64,000 nucleotides of DNA. It comes from Megaustenia siamemsis. Lineage: Eukaryota; Mollusca; Gastropoda; Stylommatophora; Ariophantidae. A program made the translations under genes and the position numbers. The stretch is from NCBI GenBank assembly GCA_032433765.1, contig JAVIAB010000092.1, positions 64,979,666 to 65,043,665 of the forward strand, read 5' to 3'. Below, piece by piece: positions 21,886 to 33,500 of this stretch (positions are counted from its first letter, which is position 1; the number at the start of each line of letters is the position of its first letter). The notes below the pieces were generated by a model. That model saw only the letters and a list, made by a program, of their open reading frames with translations, ran no database searches and was not told the DNA's origin.

Positions 21886-22070
21886 CGGCATTGTTGTTGT
21901 AGTCAAACCATTACAGCATTGTTGTTGTAGTCAAACCATACCGGCATTGTTGTTGTAGTCAAACCATACCGGCATTGTTGTTGTAGTCAAACCATTACGG
22001 CATTGTTGTTGTAGTCAAACCATAACGGCATTGTTGTTGTAGTCAAACCATAACGGCATTGTTGTTGTCC
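21872..22070. repeat. 28-bp minisatellite, 7 copies, derived from LINE-F
   Basis: Unit 'gtagtcaaaccattacggca' plus 'ttgttgtt'. It lines up with LINE-F antisense 'gtggccaaaccattttatct' plus 'gttgtttt' (28035 region), the codons for QQIKWFGHV. The array begins precisely where that LINE segment should be. Confidence 0.85.
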
Positions 22071-22082
22071 TTTCTTTTTAGA

Positions 22083-22145
22083 GTGGTCTCGGAGATGATC
22101 ACTGAAGGCAGTACAATTGTTGAAGTATATGCTGCATTGATGACA
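22083..22145 (-). CDS. Isolated C2H2 zinc finger
   Basis: In a 69-codon minus frame (22196-21987) the residues C-H-Q-C, Phe three residues later, Phe at the usual Leu position, and final H-L-R-D-H fit Cys-x2-Cys-x12-His-x3-His exactly with canonical hydrophobic spacing. It is preceded by NVQHSIHVHA and followed by SKKKG. The frame then enters the 28-bp array. No second finger is visible. It may be a lone exon, a decayed finger gene, or part of a transposon. A single chance match with correct hydrophobic positions is unlikely but possible. Confidence 0.45.
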
Positions 22146-22199
22146 TGCATGTACATGTATTGAGTGCTGGACGTTGTATTGCAGTTTGATTTGCAAACT

Positions 22200-23335
22200 G
22201 ATCGCTTCAGTGTGCGGTCATACATGATAACATTGATGAATAATAAAATAGATAATAAAACACAATATTATATTTAATTTATTATCGTTAAATTTTGTAC
22301 AATTATTCTTTTGTTACTTCTTTTTTTTCTGTTACTTCTTAGCTTTTAGTTGCCCCGGGCGGCCTGACAGCACCAGAGATGAAGTACCAGCGAATATAGA
22401 TGATGACTTGTGCAAAGATCGGTGAACCATATCCATCCAGAACCAGCTCCACCTCTTCGTGGTGTCTCTAGTAACAAATGAAGAATAGTATGTTTCTAGT
22501 TGCTGCAATTATAATGGAAAGCATTAACACTGTCACTTGTGTAGATGGTTGTATAATTCTTGCACTGATTACACTTACAGTTATCCAGAATACAATTTCT
22601 ATCGGAAATAGATTAAAGGATGAATGCACCTACGATCAGACAGAAGCCGCGCACGCAGTTCAAACAGAATAATTCAAAGATCTTCCTGTGTATCGAAATA
22701 ACACTTTTTATTTTTATGCCACAAGTCAAAGGATCAACATAGAAACAACACTCAGGATAATCAGTTACTAAAGCTAGTCACGTGATAGCGTCCGGGACCG
22801 GATGGAACTATTAATTAAATTCCTTATACGTTTCATGCTAAAGAGTATACCAACAATTTCAAGTCGTGATAAGATTGCAATATGTTTTCATACAATTCTC
22901 ATAGTTGTTATTTCAGATTTCTATTAGACTTTTATTGTTGATCGGAGCCGTCGTAATTATTTGCATTTCTTTATCATCTTACTAGTAGCTATAATGTTGA
23001 TTGTATGTTATTAATCTGTCGTTCATTGCAGTATCACAATAAAACACCATGCGTATAGACTGGAACGATCATATTCGCCATATAAATATATTCATATCAC
23101 CGACACGTTTTATCTGTTCTATGTAAGCCTCCTTTCATACCAACAGTTAAACTGTCTGGTATATGTCTTCCCTTGTCTCCTTTCACCCTTTTCTTTCGGT
23201 GTTGCAATATTTTCATGCTCTTCTCCTCACATAACATTAGCATTTTTTCCTTGTTCACAATTGTTTCTTTATCAACTGGTTTCATTAATGGTGTCTTCTT
23301 TACTCGTTTTAACTGACAATGAAATTATAAACATT
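22200..23335. other. No gene seen
   Basis: AT-rich sequence, no supported feature. Confidence 0.4.
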
Positions 23336-23338
23336 CTT

Positions 23339-23585
23339 GGGAGACTGGTTGATCTCGAGACAAGACGACTGTCTCAAGACGGAAAGATTATGAGTTCAAA
23401 CTTCGGCGGCACCAGTTGACATTTTTATTTGTGTTTTTTTCTCTGCGGCAACCACCGCTGGTTTCAGCAGCTAGACCCGGCTTGAAATTTCAATTACTTA
23501 ACGACAGAAAAATATAAGTTTCTCTGAAGGCGGAGTTATCTGCCTGTGCGTCGAGAGACCCCTGTGCACACGGCTGCCAGAAAAA
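23339..23585 (+). mobile_element. SINE-3, tRNA-like head
   Basis: Head 'actggttgatctcgagac' and 'attatgagttcaaacttcg' (B-box-like). The 3' end 'gtttctctgaaggcgg', 'tatctgcctgtgcg', 'gcacacggctgcc' is shared with 7500-7743. Confidence 0.5.
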
Positions 23586-25570
23586 AGCGGATTAACACGC
23601 ACAATTCAATTCCTAGTTTCTAGGGACTTCGCCAGATGTTAAAACTGACGAACTCTAAAAAATAAAATACTAATAATAAATATTCTTCTGTGTAAGGATA
23701 TTTTGATAGTTCCTTATAATATTCTTCCCGTAGCCAGAGATCCTCCTTGACGTTAACCAATCTTCTACAACCCATCTCCAACAGCAGGGCAGCGTCTATG
23801 CAACATCAATGAACCATTTTCCCGATCAAGAAATACAGAGACCTATTTCAAAAAATGCTTTCCATTTTCTACAATTTTGCTTTTACAGGCCGAATCACTG
23901 CTCTTGTTATTTATGGACTGCATCTCTCTATATGACAGTATTATAGTGTTGTTTGTTACAAAGTTTCATAAAATACCATTTTAGATGCTTACATTTATAT
24001 TCACAGGCAGTAACTTTGGTAAGTTATTGCGAAATGGGAGTTGTAGTAGAGCAGTGGTTACTGAATTAGTCAGCTGAGACGCAAGGTTCAAGTTTTGAAA
24101 CCGATCGACAGATTCTAGCCTGGAGTAGTTCTGACTACTCAATGTGGAATGTAAACAATACAACTTTATTCTCTACATACCACAATCAAGATGTAAGCAA
24201 GTTGTTTCTTTTCTCTTTCTTTTTTTTTCCTTCTTGCAATATATTTATATTTGTTATGATATTTATAAAACCTTCAAGAAAACATCGACTCTGTCATCTT
24301 GTGTATTTGTTCCTGTCCCATTTAATGTGACAAACTTGATTAAAATAAATGCATGCAGCGTTGCAGCGCTGCTTTCATTACTTAAAAAACACGTCGCATT
24401 TTTCAGTCGCAGGAAACGAGAGAAGTCAACCACCCTAAGACAAATGTGCTTTTCAGAGACCTGATCAGGCAATGACGTTCTTGCGTGTTAGTGAAACCAG
24501 TGATTTGGATAATGTGTCTTCTTTGCAAGTAGATCTCAGCGCTGACTCGTGAATGGATTTACAGGTCTGGCCAGGCCGGTTTTTTTTTGCCCAGGTTCCA
24601 CAAAACATAGGTCTGTTTGATTTAAATTAACGTAATATGGCTTCCATGCGATGAGATGAATCGTTAATGGTCAGAGGTTATTTCTTTTGGAAATGTAACT
24701 TTCATCCAAAAGCTACTTTCTCCATGATCTTCAATGAAAGAAAGCAACAGCGCTTTAACAATTTGAATGCAGTTTTTTGTTTAAAGCGCATCATGATACA
24801 TAATTTAAAAATTCCGGAGTAATAAAAGATTATATTAATAAAATAAGTTTATTTTGTTTCTGTTTAATTTTCTCATATTAAATAAAATATGTTGCTTTAA
24901 TAAGATACTTCTCATTTTGTTGAACAGACATCGCTTCTTCTATTCTTTTCATTTTTTTTTTCTTTTTCATCGTCTCTTATTGTCTTCCTTTTCCTCCAAT
25001 TCAACATATTCTTTTCATCTCTCTCTCTCTCTCTCTATCTTATTTTTATTTCCTCTTTTTCTTCTCATTGTCCGTAACAGTGGCTTGACAAAACTGTCTT
25101 TTGTGTCCTGCAAGACAGCAATAAAAAAACTCCCCAAGTTTATTGATCCTTGGCCGTCCTTCGCTGCAGGGTGACCCATGTCTCCATTCTTGTCTTTGTT
25201 CAGCTTTTCGCCCACTGCAAGCCGCATCTTCGGCGGATTTCTTTGAACTGATAATTTCGTAGGTGTTAACTAATAATATAACAAGTACAAATATATCATG
25301 CTCAACACATTTCAGAGTTCTCTTTTCAAACAAAGGCTTTGCTAATATCAGCTACAACCCTGATAACAATCTGCCGCTGGTAATTGAAAAAAAAGCACTA
25401 AAACCATCTTCCCTATACACCATAATCGTGAGGATAACCCTTAATTACTTACCCCTTTAATGTTGGATAAACATAGAAGCCGTTGATCGAGGTCGAGCTC
25501 AATCTCACGACTATTTATTACACTATTTATTATTCTATATTTATATTATAATAATTAATTATATTCTATT
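23586..25570. other. No gene seen; short CT-rich tract
   Basis: Contains a (CT)n tract at about 25017-25037 and a pyrimidine-rich run from 24930. Open frames here are low-complexity. Confidence 0.4.
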
Positions 25571-25580
25571 CTCATCCATT

Positions 25581-26220
25581 CATCATCATCATCATGTACC
25601 ATGCCGGTTGGCGTAGGCGATCATGTCCTCCACAATCTTCTATCTACAGTGCATCGTATCAGTTCTGTTGTTGACTATTTTCCATGCCATGACACCAAGC
25701 TATCCAGTATTTTCTCTCTTTGTCGTCCGCGATCTCTCTTTCCTTTTATTTTGCCAATTGTAACCAAGTATTCCAACTTTCCTCTTCTCATGATGTGCCC
25801 GAAAAATGTTGATTGTTTCTTTCTGATGTTTTTTTAAGAGCTCCCTTTTTGTGTTGGCCTCTTTGAGAACTTCCTCATTGATCTTTTTATCTGTCCAGGG
25901 AACTTTCAACATTCTTCTGAGAAATCCCATCTCTGTGGCATCTAATCGTCTTTTCATTTGTTTGTCTACTGTCCATGATTCGCTTCCATAGGTCAGAATT
26001 GGTTCTATATAGCACCGATGATCTCTCTTTCTCATTTTTTTTTTGACAGATTTGTTGCGTAAGATATTTTTCATTTTCTGAAATGCTATTTTGGCCTGAG
26101 CTATTCTGCTTTTTATTTCTGTGGTGCATCTCCCATTCATCATCATCATCATGTATCATGCCGGTTGGCGTAGGCGATCATGTCCCTCCACAATCTTCTA
26201 TCTACAGTGCATCGTATCCA
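25581..26220 (-). mobile_element. Two tandem LINE family A 3' ends inside one TSD
   Basis: A longer copy (25581 to about 26135) encodes on minus CTTEIKSRIAQAKIAFQKMK, YIEPILTYGSESWTVD, RRLDATEMGFLRRMLKVPWT and AHHEKRK, with frame breaks. A second 85-bp copy of just the 3' end (26138-26220), with its own catcatcatcatcat tail, follows directly. The pair is enclosed by ctcatccatt at 25571-25580 and 26221-26230. Confidence 0.88.
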
Positions 26221-26520
26221 CTCATCCATTATTTGTTTAAATTTTGTGTTGTTACTAAATAATTGTTCCTATATTGAATATAAAGGAAGTGTAATGAGAC
26301 GTGCTTTAAATGACCCATGTATGTCATTTATTACTTTAGTTCTCGCTAATTACAAAGGCAGCTGAATGCTTATATTAGATAACATTTTGTTATTTATGCT
26401 CCAAAAGAAAGAAAGATAAATATGAATTAAATTATCATCAGGATAATTCAGGAGGTTTTCTTTGTGGAAAGTGTCTAAATATAATAATTATAACAACGTT
26501 TATTTTGATATCCTGTATAT

Positions 26521-26605
26521 ATGTGCCGAAGGTCTTTAAAATTTATGGTTACTAACACCATATTCCCTATTATTGGTGTGACGGGGCTCTTTACTTTTTT
26601 ACTTT
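26521..26605 (+). mobile_element. SINE-1 3' fragment
   Basis: 'gtgccgaaggtctttaaaat', 'ttactaacaccatattccct', 'ggtgtgacggggctctttac' match the SINE-1 3' end only. Confidence 0.75.
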
Positions 26606-27826
26606 TAATAACATATAAGTGTATAATGTAGAACATAAGAGGAATAACGATCCTTAACTAAAGTAAATAATTCACTTTGTAGTTGTTCTATTCATCCATG
26701 TGATTCATAAATAATATACAGCCTCCATTTCTGACAGACATTTATACCCAAAAGAAATCATCAATGTGTACACACTTAATCATCTGTTGAACATGTGTGA
26801 ACCCCTATGGATTTATTTGGAGTGCTGCGATATCAACTTTAACATCAATAAACAACAATGAAAAAACCACATCCAGATTTACTACTCTCGGAAACAGCTG
26901 AAAATAAAACAGCGGTATTTTGTAACAAACACAGATGTTTGTGCACGTACTGGAATGCCATATATTCTCGCTGCAGTATGCGATTCAAGGCTGACATAAG
27001 CTGACCATGTGTTGTGCATTCCGCGTGAGCGAACATCAAAGACATTTTCTGATGAACTGCTTAGGGGTTGGCGATCACGTGGCAGCCAGACATTGAGGCA
27101 GGAAGACGTGTTAATGTTATAGATGTTATTGGAGCACTGCTTTCTATTGTGATTGTTAAAATCAAGTATACACACAGGTATCTTTATTATAGGCTAGGTT
27201 TCCATCGCTTCACTTCTCTAACAAATCCGGGGTCAAATTGATCTCATTCTCCACAAGCACGCTTTAACAGAGAAAGGCGAGGCTAATAAGCGATCAAGAA
27301 GAGCAACGTTTAAAGTTATTAGTTTCCGAGTACAAAACTGTCTGCAGAGTACTATTACTGGTATAACAGCGTGCAAAGGTATTTCTTAACAAGTATAGTT
27401 CTTTAGAGAAATGAAGTGAATACCTAGACCACATCATTTGGAAGTGAAAAAAACCCGTTATCATCCCTTCTCTTAATTCATTTTTTTCAGAAAGTCAGGC
27501 CCACATTTTTTAGTTGAAGAGCGTCAAGGTGGAGATCAACCCAAATAATTGTATTGCCAAACCAATGTTTTAACTGCAATATTACTATCACTTTACCTAT
27601 TAGAAAGCATCGGTAAATAAACACGACAATGGATTTGGTTCAGTTCATCAATTTAGATTAAACGAACCATGAAAGGAAAGCAGTCAGAATTGTTCTCAAT
27701 TTACTGAGGTTAACATTTGGTTGTATTTTTTTTGCATATGATTTCAATAAAATAATCATCTAAGTCGTGCCATAAAACAAATAGGAGGTATACTTCTTCT
27801 TCTCTCCTTCCTCACTTGCCTAATGA

Positions 27827-27830
<4 letters not shown>
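26606..27830. other. No gene seen
   Basis: Two overlapping minus frames (26845-27175) have ordinary composition, but I recognise no domain in them. Confidence 0.35.
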
Positions 27831-27831
<1 letters not shown>

Positions 27832-27866
<35 letters not shown>

Positions 27867-27880
27867 TTATATTAATAATA
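27832..27880. repeat. (TA)n tract
   Basis: About 26 bp of pure TA followed by a degenerate ATA run next to the LINE-F tail end. Confidence 0.85.
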
Positions 27881-27884
27881 ATTT

Positions 27885-28400
27885 GCGGTGTTTGCTCTTC
27901 TGTTCGCCGCTGTTATGTTTCTAGCGTTTCTAATATTCCGTCAAATCATATTTTTCGGGGTCGGCCGTTGAGTCTGGTGTTCTCACAACGTTTATCAAAG
28001 GCTTGTTGTACTGTTTTTTTTTATCTTTCTGCCTTGTTACGTGGCCAAACCATTTTATCTGTTGTTTTTTTAATATATTAAATGGAAGTGGGTTATTCCT
28101 ATCTTTTTTTCTCAGTTCTTCATTTCTGAACTTATCTCTCAGGCTGTTTCCTGTCATTCGTCTAACACATTTAATCTCAGTAGAGGTTAGTTTTTCTTAT
28201 GGTTCTTGCATCTAGGGCCCAGGACTGGCATTGGTAACACAATGTGGGGATGAAGATTGTATTGTAGAGCGCCCATTTCGCCTCTAGAATTATTTCTTTG
28301 GTGGATAATGTTGGTGATAGTTGTCCAATGATTCGACCTGCTTTGACAATCGGTAAACAAGTAACAGTAAAGTCAAGTTTCATCCAAAGATTTGAACAAT
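27885..28400 (-). pseudogene. LINE family F C-terminus
   Basis: Minus frames: AGRIIGQLSPTLSTKEIILE, ALYNTIFIPTLCYQCQSW (28177-28410), then after a frameshift MTGNSLRDKFRNEELRKKDR and LKKQQIKWFGHVTRQ (27930-28157). This is the post-RT region of a LINE; the RT itself is absent. Confidence 0.82.
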
Positions 28401-28735
28401 AATTGGACAAGCATATAATACACAGTAGCTAGTTCCCATTCGTGTCTAAAATCCCCTCACTATTCGCATATTCCATTTGTCTATGAATGCTTTCCTAATT
28501 ACACAGAGAGATCTCAATACAGCACACTAATTCCCTTGCACCTTAAAGTGCTCTTGCCATAATATAAGAAATGTGAGTGTTTTGCTCATAATTTAAGATG
28601 AAGAAAAAAACACATTTTTCCACATTTTTTACTCAATGAATATTCGGTTTGTTAATATATTGTCCTGTATGTTTTCAATGTTACAAAATCACTGTTCAAT
28701 TATGTAACATAACGTAATGCAATATAGTTTAGTGT
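28401..28735. other. No gene seen
   Basis: AT-rich spacer. Confidence 0.35.
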
Positions 28736-28737
28736 AA

Positions 28738-29553
28738 CAATATAATACAATACAATACAATACAATACAATACAAATACAATATAATACAAATATAATAC
28801 AATATAATACAAATATAATATAATATTATACAAATATAATATAATATAATATAATATAATATAATATAATATAATATAATATAATATAATATAATATAAA
28901 TATAATATAATATAATATAATATAATATATAATATAATATAATATAATATAATATAATATAATATAATATAATATAATACAATATAATATAATATAATAT
29001 AATACAATATAATATAATATAATATAATATAATACAATATAATACAATATAATATAATATAATATAATATAATACAATATAATATAATATAATATAATAT
29101 AATATAATATAATATAAATATAATATAATATAATATAATACAATATAATATAATATAATATAATACAATATAATATAATACAATATAATATAATATAATA
29201 TAATATAATATAATATAATATAATATAATATAATATAATATAATATAATATAATATATATATATAATATAATATAATATAATATAAATATAATATAATAT
29301 AATAATATAATATAATATAATATAATATAATATAATATAATATAATATAATATAATATAATATAATATAATATAATATAATATAATATAATATAATATAA
29401 TATAATATAATATAATATAATATAATATAATATAATATAATATATAATATAATATAATATAATATAATATAATATAATATAATATAATATAATATAATAT
29501 AATATAATATAATATAATATAATATAATATAATATAATATAATATAATATAAT
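28738..29553. repeat. Pentanucleotide (ATAAT)n satellite, about 0.8 kb
   Basis: Near-perfect 5-bp period over 815 bp. The left edge is an (AATAC)n version, with scattered C and single-base slips inside. A 15-nt frame period gives long open frames of Leu, Tyr and Ile on minus; these are not genes. Confidence 0.97.
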
Positions 29554-31250
29554 AATTTTACAGTCATATCAAAAGTCACAGTGGGCTAGAAAGAACAGTA
29601 ATAGTTGTAAGAAGACGAGGCAGGATTAGTCTTAGAAGAAAGTAGTTTGAAGTATCCAAGGGGTCATGTCTTGACGACAGTAAAAAATGGAAGATCTGGC
29701 TAAGATAAGATCAGCATTCTGCAAGTGACAAGCAAATAAATGGATATATAGACAGACAGACAGACAGACAGTTTTAATTTTAAGATTATTTTTGTAGTTG
29801 CATTAATATACAGGTGTTGTTTTCTACTATTTCATTGAACTGATGCTATTAATTTCTCAGTACCACTTACTGAGGTGGATAAAAATGCGGTATCATTTGG
29901 GAATCAAATTTCTGATAGAGAGTGACCTCCAATCGTAAGAGCATCGAATTGTTACTTATTACTCACTTCTCTAGTATTTCTCATGATATTTTCTGCACAT
30001 ATGTTGAATAGATAAGTGATGCACTCCTTGCTATCTCCTTGTCCTATATCAAACCATTTTGATGTATCATTTTCAATCCACACAACTGCCTGTTAGTATT
30101 TATAAATCAATTTTATCATATGTTCTAGATGAGTTAAAATTCCAATTTATATAATTATTTTCCACAGTATCTGATGTTGTGGGTAGCAAATGTGTTTGAG
30201 CAGTTAACAAAGCCTGTTAACAAAGCCTATTAACAATCGTATGTTGTGTAAAACTGGACACAACACGCACAGAACTGATAACTAATGTTATAATCTAAAT
30301 ATAAAAGAAATCAATTACGCAGTAACTTGCAATAAAATACAACACTGAAGTTATTAGATACAATCATATTAAATCGAGGAAAAAAGTTGTTAAAGTAGAA
30401 ATAAAATCAAATTTAGAATACAATTTATTATGCGTAGAAAGATTATGAAAGTGGTTACAATCTGCCACTTGCAAACTGAAAAAAAGAATGAAATGGTATC
30501 TGTTTCAATGAGTTGGGTAACAGTTAGTTAATTACTTTGTTATTCGACAGATCACTCTCACGTATCGGACAACTCGATAAGTGCTTAGTCCTTCCTCAGT
30601 ATAGCCCGCCTGAGTACAGTGACTGAGGAAACCGGTTCTGAGTTGATTTACAAACCATCTTGGACACCCCAACCCCTAAAAGAGCTCTTGCTTGCCATCT
30701 TTGATTTGTGTTCTCGAAGTCTACTTAAAGTTGTAGAGCCCCATTCATTGTTTGAATCCTTTATTTGTTCTACCTCCCTGGCAGAATTTTGACAGCACTC
30801 AGGTCCGATCTATTCCGCATCCACTCTTCACAACAGCCATACCACAAGCTTGTCTGCTCATCCATTTTCTCTTACATCCAATTGACTTGACATAAAAATT
30901 AAGCATATTATTGTTAGCATTAACCTTTCCAGAGACTCTAGCTGCTGCTGTCGAACTTAACCCATTTGAAGCTTCTTGCGCATGCTTATAGAATCAATGA
31001 GGAAGTAAAAGTGGTTAAAGGTCTGTGTCCCAAGCCAAGCTATTGCTTTTATTTATTGTAGTGTGTGACCTCCATAAACAGCAAGAAAGGGCAGAGAAGT
31101 TTAATGAGTTAATGGTTTCCTTATACAAGTGAGGAAGAGGCAAATAATTGCAGTACAGCGGTAAAGCTGGTAACAAGAGCCAGGATGTTCATCATTTCAA
31201 CTCTTATCCCTATTTCTATTTCTTCTTAATTTACCTGTACTGCTCATTCT
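29554..31250. other. No gene seen; small (CAGA)n at 29751-29771
   Basis: Nothing coding. A tetranucleotide gacagacagaca run lies near 29755. Confidence 0.4.
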
Positions 31251-31269
31251 AGATGTAGTAGAATTTGTC

Positions 31270-31395
31270 TTTATTTCGTTGCCCGTTTGTGTTCTCGTTT
31301 TCTGATGAAGGCCGCATGTAGACCGAAATGTCAGTATTTTGTTGTGTTCGTTTTTATTGTAAAGCTGTCACCATATCTTGTAAGCGTGTACAGTA
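31270..31395 (+). mobile_element. Dispersed repeat with ribozyme-like core motif
   Basis: Carries 'ctgatgaaggccgcatgtag' followed by 'accgaaatgtcag', then 'tttattgtaaagctgtcacc'. CTGATGA and GAAA with a potential hairpin between them resemble a hammerhead core, known from Penelope-like elements among others. A related copy in opposite orientation is at 33400-33500. Confidence 0.4.
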
Positions 31396-31835
31396 CACCC
31401 CATTACCTGCTCCTTTCCTTATACAATACTTGTCGTTATTTACTTCTATATAAAATATAACTTTTCTTCAATCAGCTCATAAGAAGCGGATACATGTCTC
31501 AACGAGTTTGGAACGGTTTTAACAGGGCGAAGGAGTTCTGGCTCTACTCATCTTCAAATATTGCTGCTAGGTTCAGTAAAAATAATATATCAGCGTGTAT
31601 TATGTGACTTTATTTATTTCTTGTTCTGTTTTCAGTGTATTTAAGATATTAGTGTTTTTGGAATAAAGGAACTATGGGAATAAAAACCAGATAGCACCTC
31701 TTTTTCGTTGTGTGGTGTTGCTGGTTTACGGCAAGTCACAATATTTGCGCCTTCTCACACATCCATCGTTGCAACAGTAACTTTTCTAAGTAATTTTTGC
31801 CCGGGCATCTCTTTTTGGTCTACTCTTCTTTTAAG

Positions 31836-32062
31836 GGTTCAAGCCTTGCCAAATGTTCTTTAACGTGCGCGAGTGCACACGGAACATCATCGTTTTCAGA
31901 TAAGGCTGGGTGTCGGATTTCACTACCTAGAGACCAGGGGAACACTACAAAGAAACTACGGATTCAATTGTGACAAATTGGTACTACCATTTTATGGGAT
32001 TTGAACCTGTAATCTTCCTGTTCAGAAGTCAACCTCTTACCCCTTAACCAACCAGGCCCGCC
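31836..32062 (-). mobile_element. tRNA-derived SINE
   Basis: On minus the head reads 'ggcctggttggttaagggg' then 'ttacaggttcaaatcccat' (A- and B-box-like). The body includes 'gttccgtgtgcactcgcgc' and 'acgttaaagaacat'. No TSD identified. Confidence 0.55.
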
Positions 32063-32260
32063 GATGACATGTCTGATTTTTGGAATGAGTTAGATTTTTA
32101 GCATGAGACCAATGTGCATGGTAGCGTCACAGCGATCACTACTTGACAGGGTTACTAAGCATGAATAGCGGTAGCCAAAACACCGGATAGTTTGTGAATG
32201 AAAACTATCATGGCGTCTCATAGCTAACTGTTGAAGCGTGAAAACGAGAATCAGAACAGA

Positions 32261-32453
32261 TATTCTGCGCATACTGAGGACAGACTAGTTTGTTTATACA
32301 GAACTGATATTCTGCGCATGCTGAGGACAGACTAGTTTGTTTATACAGAACTGATATTCTGCGCATACTGATGACAGACTAGTTTGTTTATACAGAACTG
32401 ATATTCTGCGCATACTGATGACAGACTAGTTTGTTTATACAGAACTGATATTC
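32261..32453. repeat. 47-bp minisatellite, about 4 copies
   Basis: Unit starts 'tattctgcgcatactgagga' then 'cagactagtttgtttatac'. Starts at 32261, 32308, 32355 and 32402; very homogeneous. Confidence 0.9.
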
Positions 32454-32455
32454 CA

Positions 32456-33399
32456 TCTGTCAGCGCAGGCTACAGAAACAGACTAGAAGTCTGACCAAAC
32501 GAATTAGAATCAAAAATTAATTGTAAACACAGTGCCCAAAATGACATGATGATGTCGGATATACTCGGCTGTAGAAATCGCAGCTTGTAAACCTAATAAA
32601 ATTCAGCAACGTCTAATTATAGCCATTTGAAATGCGTGCAATGAAAAGAAATGATATTAGTACTAAAGTAGAAAAAAAAACGATTTCAGATTTAATACAC
32701 TTTGTGATATAAAAACTTTTGCTATAACATCCATTTGTTTACTAATGTTTTTTTTTTGCTTGAAACTGCGGAACAATTATCATTTATTTCATCCATTGTT
32801 ATTAATCAGCTTTTCTCCACTCCACCTCTGTCCGATTTTTGACCACGCGGGAAAATAATTGACAAATGGACACGTGTTTTCGTACATTCACTGAGCATTA
32901 CACTGAACTGTGTCTTTTTCCCTCACAGGAAATTCTGTCGCCCCTAGAGAGAACCCAGAAATTATTTCAGGCAATCGTCTACCTCTTGTCAGATCTGATA
33001 GGCCTTTCAGACCGATCTGAACTGACACCCACTGTCTCTGCTGTCTAATTTCGGCTGTATTGATGTATAAGATAAAAAGATGAACCTTGCTTACAGAATA
33101 ATTTTGTGTTTGTAATATAAATATATAAACTATTTTATGTGAACTTGTTGCGATAGCAAAGATGCAATTATATTGAACTAAACGTGATAACAGAGATATA
33201 ATTATACTGAACAAAATATGGTAACAAGGATGACATCATTTTATTTTGAACAATAGATAGTAAACAAGAACAAAGTTATTTTGTGAAAGTTATGATTACA
33301 AGATCAGAGTTTTATTGAAATACATATTGTAGGAAGTACACAGTTATACACAAGCAAAAATTGCAATGTTGCAGTAAAGCCGATAGGTAGGGAACGAGT
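32456..33399. other. No gene seen
   Basis: No supported frame or repeat. Confidence 0.35.
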
Positions 33400-33500
33400 T
33401 AAGACACCATATGGTGATAGCTTTACATGAAAGCGCAAAACTGACTATTGACCTACATGTGACCTTCCTCAGAAAAGGCGATAACAAAAACGAACAGCCA
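33400..33500 (-). mobile_element. Diverged inverted copy of the 31270 repeat
   Basis: On minus 'ttctgaggaaggtcacatgt', 'aggtcaatagtcagttttg', 'tgtaaagctatcaccatat' follow the same order as 31300-31375. The CTGATGA core is mutated (CTGAGGA) and GAAA is lost. Confidence 0.4.

Noticed and set aside
26845..27175. Overlapping minus frames as a recombinase or host exon
   Set aside because: Looked protein-like at first, but no catalytic motif and no consistent frame were found.
28689..29579. 296-codon minus-strand frame of Leu, Tyr and Ile
   Set aside because: Pure by-product of a pentanucleotide repeat; the frame period equals three units.
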